Shown here: in pieces, positions 5,593 to 7,177 of the stretch
Position numbering within the stretch: position 1 is the stretch's first letter
How the letters are laid out: each line of letters starts with the position of its first letter
DNA from: Woeseiaceae bacterium
GTDB lineage: Bacteria > Pseudomonadota > Gammaproteobacteria > Steroidobacterales > Woeseiaceae
Length of the DNA: 7,177 bases
Direction: 5' to 3'
Assembly (NCBI GenBank): GCA_013138675.1
Contig: WTCH01000296.1
Location: forward strand, 1-7,177
Translations under genes and position numbers: made by a program
Notes under the pieces: model-generated
Told to the model about the DNA's origin: nothing
Seen by the model: the letters and a program-made list of their open reading frames with translations, nothing else
The model's database searches: none

Positions 5593-6926
5593 CAGATTCC
5601 GTAAGCGTGCTTGAGAAGTCCCATTGGATTCTCGGCACTGTGATCATCGAGGCCCTGCGTAATCTGTTCGGCCGCCATTGGGCAATCGCTGGTGAAATGA
5701 TCGGCTTCTGCTTTCTTCACCTTGTTCACGACCGGCCGCGCAATCTTCTTCGAGATATCGTGGAACTCTTTCTTCACGGCGTAGGTGCCGTCGTGACCAG
5801 AGCAACGCTCGATTGCATCAACCGTCGTGTCTGGAACCAGCTGCAGGATGTCGCGTGTCTTGAGACCGATGTTCTGTACGCGCAAGTGACACGGTACCTG
5901 GTAGGAAACCTTGCCGAGTGAGTTCTTGAACTCAGTTTTCAGCTTGCCGCCCTTGTGGCGCAGCATCAGGTACTCGAACGGGTCATACATCGCGTCGCGC
6001 ACTTTCAGCACGTCCGCGTCATCCGGGAACATCAGCGGCAATTCCTGCTTGAACATCAGCGTGCAGGAAGGAATGGGCGTCACTATGTCCCAACCGTCAT
6101 CGACCATCGCCGCCAACACAGGAATGTTGACCTCTTTGGCCTTCGCTACCGCGTCGAGATCTCCGAGCTCCAGCTTCGGCATGCCGCAGCACACTTCTTT
6201 CTTTGCCAGCGCTACAGGTATGCCGTTGTGCTCGAAGACATCGACGAGGTCGGTATCGATCATCGGATGATTGCGATTGCCATAGCACGTTGTGTACAGC
6301 ACAACTTTGCCGCGCGTGTTCTCGGTTGGCTCGGCGCGATTGCCTGACGCGTTCCGACGCGTTTTTAATCGCTTGCGCGCCGACTTTGAATGGTAATCGG
6401 GTACAGGGGCATCGCGATGCACGCCCAGCGTGTTCTCAAGAAGACTACGCCCTGCTTTGCTCTTGTTGGCCGCGTTCACAATCTGGGCGACGACGGGAAT
6501 GCCCGCTAATTTGCCGACCGCATCGGTCGCGCTGAGAATCTTGTCGCGCGTTGGAGCGCCCTGTTTTTTGAAGCGAGCCGCTTTGGCTCTGAGCATCAGG
6601 TGCGGGAAATCGATGTTCCATTCGTGCGGCGGTACATACGGGCATTTCGACATGTAACACATGTCGCACAAGTAGCAGTGATCGACGACGTCCCAGTAAA
6701 CCGTCTTCGGAACCGTATCGAGTTCCATGCTCTCCGACTCATCGATTGCATCGAATAAGGTCGGAAAAGAATGACAAAGATTGAAACAGCGGCGACAGCC
6801 GTGACAAGTATCGAACACGCGCTCAAGCTCCTCGAAGAGCTTGGGCTCGTCATAGAATTCGTCGGACTGCCAGTCGAGAGGATGGCGAGTGGGAGCCTCG
6901 AGACTCCCCTCGCGATTGTTGGACAT
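5592..6926 (-). CDS. GlpC/HdrD-like iron-sulfur oxidoreductase with two CCG-type domains
   Basis: This 444-aa protein probably shuttles electrons, perhaps to or from the rubrerythrin encoded just upstream. It has two [4Fe-4S] ferredoxin-type motifs: Cys41, 44, 47, 51 (CHGCRRCFNLC) and Cys84, 87, 90, 95 (CYLCDMCYMSKCP). Two cysteine-rich domains of the heterodisulfide reductase/GlpC type follow. The first has Cys214, the pair Cys246-Cys247 in VCCGMPKLELGD and Cys288. The second has Cys346 in VPCHLR, CSG at 375-377 instead of CCG, and Cys415 in SDCP. A basic linker rich in Lys/Arg lies around 181-192. There is no transmembrane segment. It starts one base after the rubrerythrin stop codon with no good ribosome-binding site, which suggests translational coupling, and its stop overlaps the DUF3501 start. 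Similarity to GlpC is in architecture only; glp neighbours are absent, so a glycerol-3-phosphate dehydrogenase role is unlikely. Confidence 0.9.
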   Translation of the reverse strand: MSNNREGSLEAPTRHPLDWQSDEFYDEPKLFEELERVFDTCHGCRRCFNLCHSFPTLFDAIDESESMELDTVPKTVYWDVVDHCYLCDMCYMSKCPYVPPHEWNIDFPHLMLRAKAARFKKQGAPTRDKILSATDAVGKLAGIPVVAQIVNAANKSKAGRSLLENTLGVHRDAPVPDYHSKSARKRLKTRRNASGNRAEPTENTRGKVVLYTTCYGNRNHPMIDTDLVDVFEHNGIPVALAKKEVCCGMPKLELGDLDAVAKAKEVNIPVLAAMVDDGWDIVTPIPSCTLMFKQELPLMFPDDADVLKVRDAMYDPFEYLMLRHKGGKLKTEFKNSLGKVSYQVPCHLRVQNIGLKTRDILQLVPDTTVDAIERCSGHDGTYAVKKEFHDISKKIARPVVNKVKKAEADHFTSDCPMAAEQITQGLDDHSAENPMGLLKHAYGI

Positions 6927-6927
6927 G

Positions 6928-7177
6928 TTAGTCGTCTAGTGAGTCAAGAGCTTTCTGGAAACGATTGGCGTGTGAGCGCTCGGCCTTGGCAAGCGTCTCG
7001 AACCAGTCAGCAATTTCGTCAAAGTCTTCGTCACGAGCCGTCTTGGCCATACCCGGATACATATCAGTGTACTCGTGTGTCTCTCCTGCGATAGACGCAG
7101 CGAGGTTCAGCGACGTGGAACCGATCGGCAGACCCGTGGCCGGATCGCCCGTCTCTTCGAGGTACTCAAGATGGCCG
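6928..7177 (-). CDS. Rubrerythrin, C-terminal part (5' end beyond the window)
   Basis: Reading the minus strand in the frame whose first full codon is at 7176-7174 gives 82 residues ending in a TAA at 6928-6930. The fragment begins GHLEYLEETGDP and contains the second half of a ferritin-like di-iron site: ETHE (residues 32-35 of the fragment) and AERSH (65-69). These match the ExxE and ExxH pairs of rubrerythrin helices, and the stretch EYTDMYPGMAKTARDEDF between them is strongly rubrerythrin-like. The protein stops soon after the last helix, so no C-terminal rubredoxin domain is present; an N-terminal one cannot be excluded. Rubrerythrins typically reduce hydrogen peroxide in the cytoplasm using electrons from rubredoxin or another donor. 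It is the first visible gene of the minus-strand run, and its promoter lies outside the window. Confidence 0.9.
   Translation of the reverse strand, partial: GHLEYLEETGDPATGLPIGSTSLNLAASIAGETHEYTDMYPGMAKTARDEDFDEIADWFETLAKAERSHANRFQKALDSLDD

Noticed and set aside
5469..5921. Plus-strand open frame of 150 codons spanning the DUF3501/Fe-S junction
   Set aside because: Both minus-strand genes are well supported across this span and the frame resembles no protein family I know.

Overview
The window looks like a chromosomal segment of a gammaproteobacterium. ParE (628 aa) and ParC (750 aa from the preferred start) have the lengths and signature residues of the gammaproteobacterial topoisomerase IV pair. 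The REP family at the left end (GTAG head followed by the palindrome GCGGCTTCAGCCGC) resembles REPs I associate with Xanthomonadales, Pseudomonas and relatives. I cannot place it more precisely from sequence alone.

Bases 1-776 form a REP/RAYT locus. One plus-strand gene for a REP-associated tyrosine (HUH/Y1) transposase (210-695) is bracketed by REP palindromes. Three full copies and one truncated copy lie on the left, and two inverted copies lie on the right. The outermost REPs sit inside a perfect 49-base inverted repeat (1-49 versus 728-776). Its left arm reaches the window edge and its right arm ends 4 bases from the parC stop codon. The transposase reading frame runs into the first right-hand REP and takes its stop codon from it.

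Bases 781-7177 are a close-packed run of five minus-strand genes. In transcription order they are: a rubrerythrin (3' part only, 7177-6928), a GlpC/HdrD-like iron-sulfur oxidoreductase (6926-5592), a DUF3501 protein (5592-5002), parE (4934-3048) and parC (3033-781). The first three are joined by a 1-nt gap and a 1-nt overlap and form a recurrent gene set, probably for peroxide or redox handling, whose mechanism is not established as far as I know. A 67-bp gap without an obvious promoter or terminator separates them from parE-parC, which are 14 nt apart and encode the two subunits of the decatenating type IIA topoisomerase. The quinolone-determining positions look wild type in both subunits.

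The parC and transposase genes converge on the right-hand REPs. I see no tRNA, rRNA, CRISPR array, prophage or conventional IS. The least-understood parts are the rubrerythrin/Fe-S/DUF3501 module and the detailed architecture of the REP/RAYT locus.
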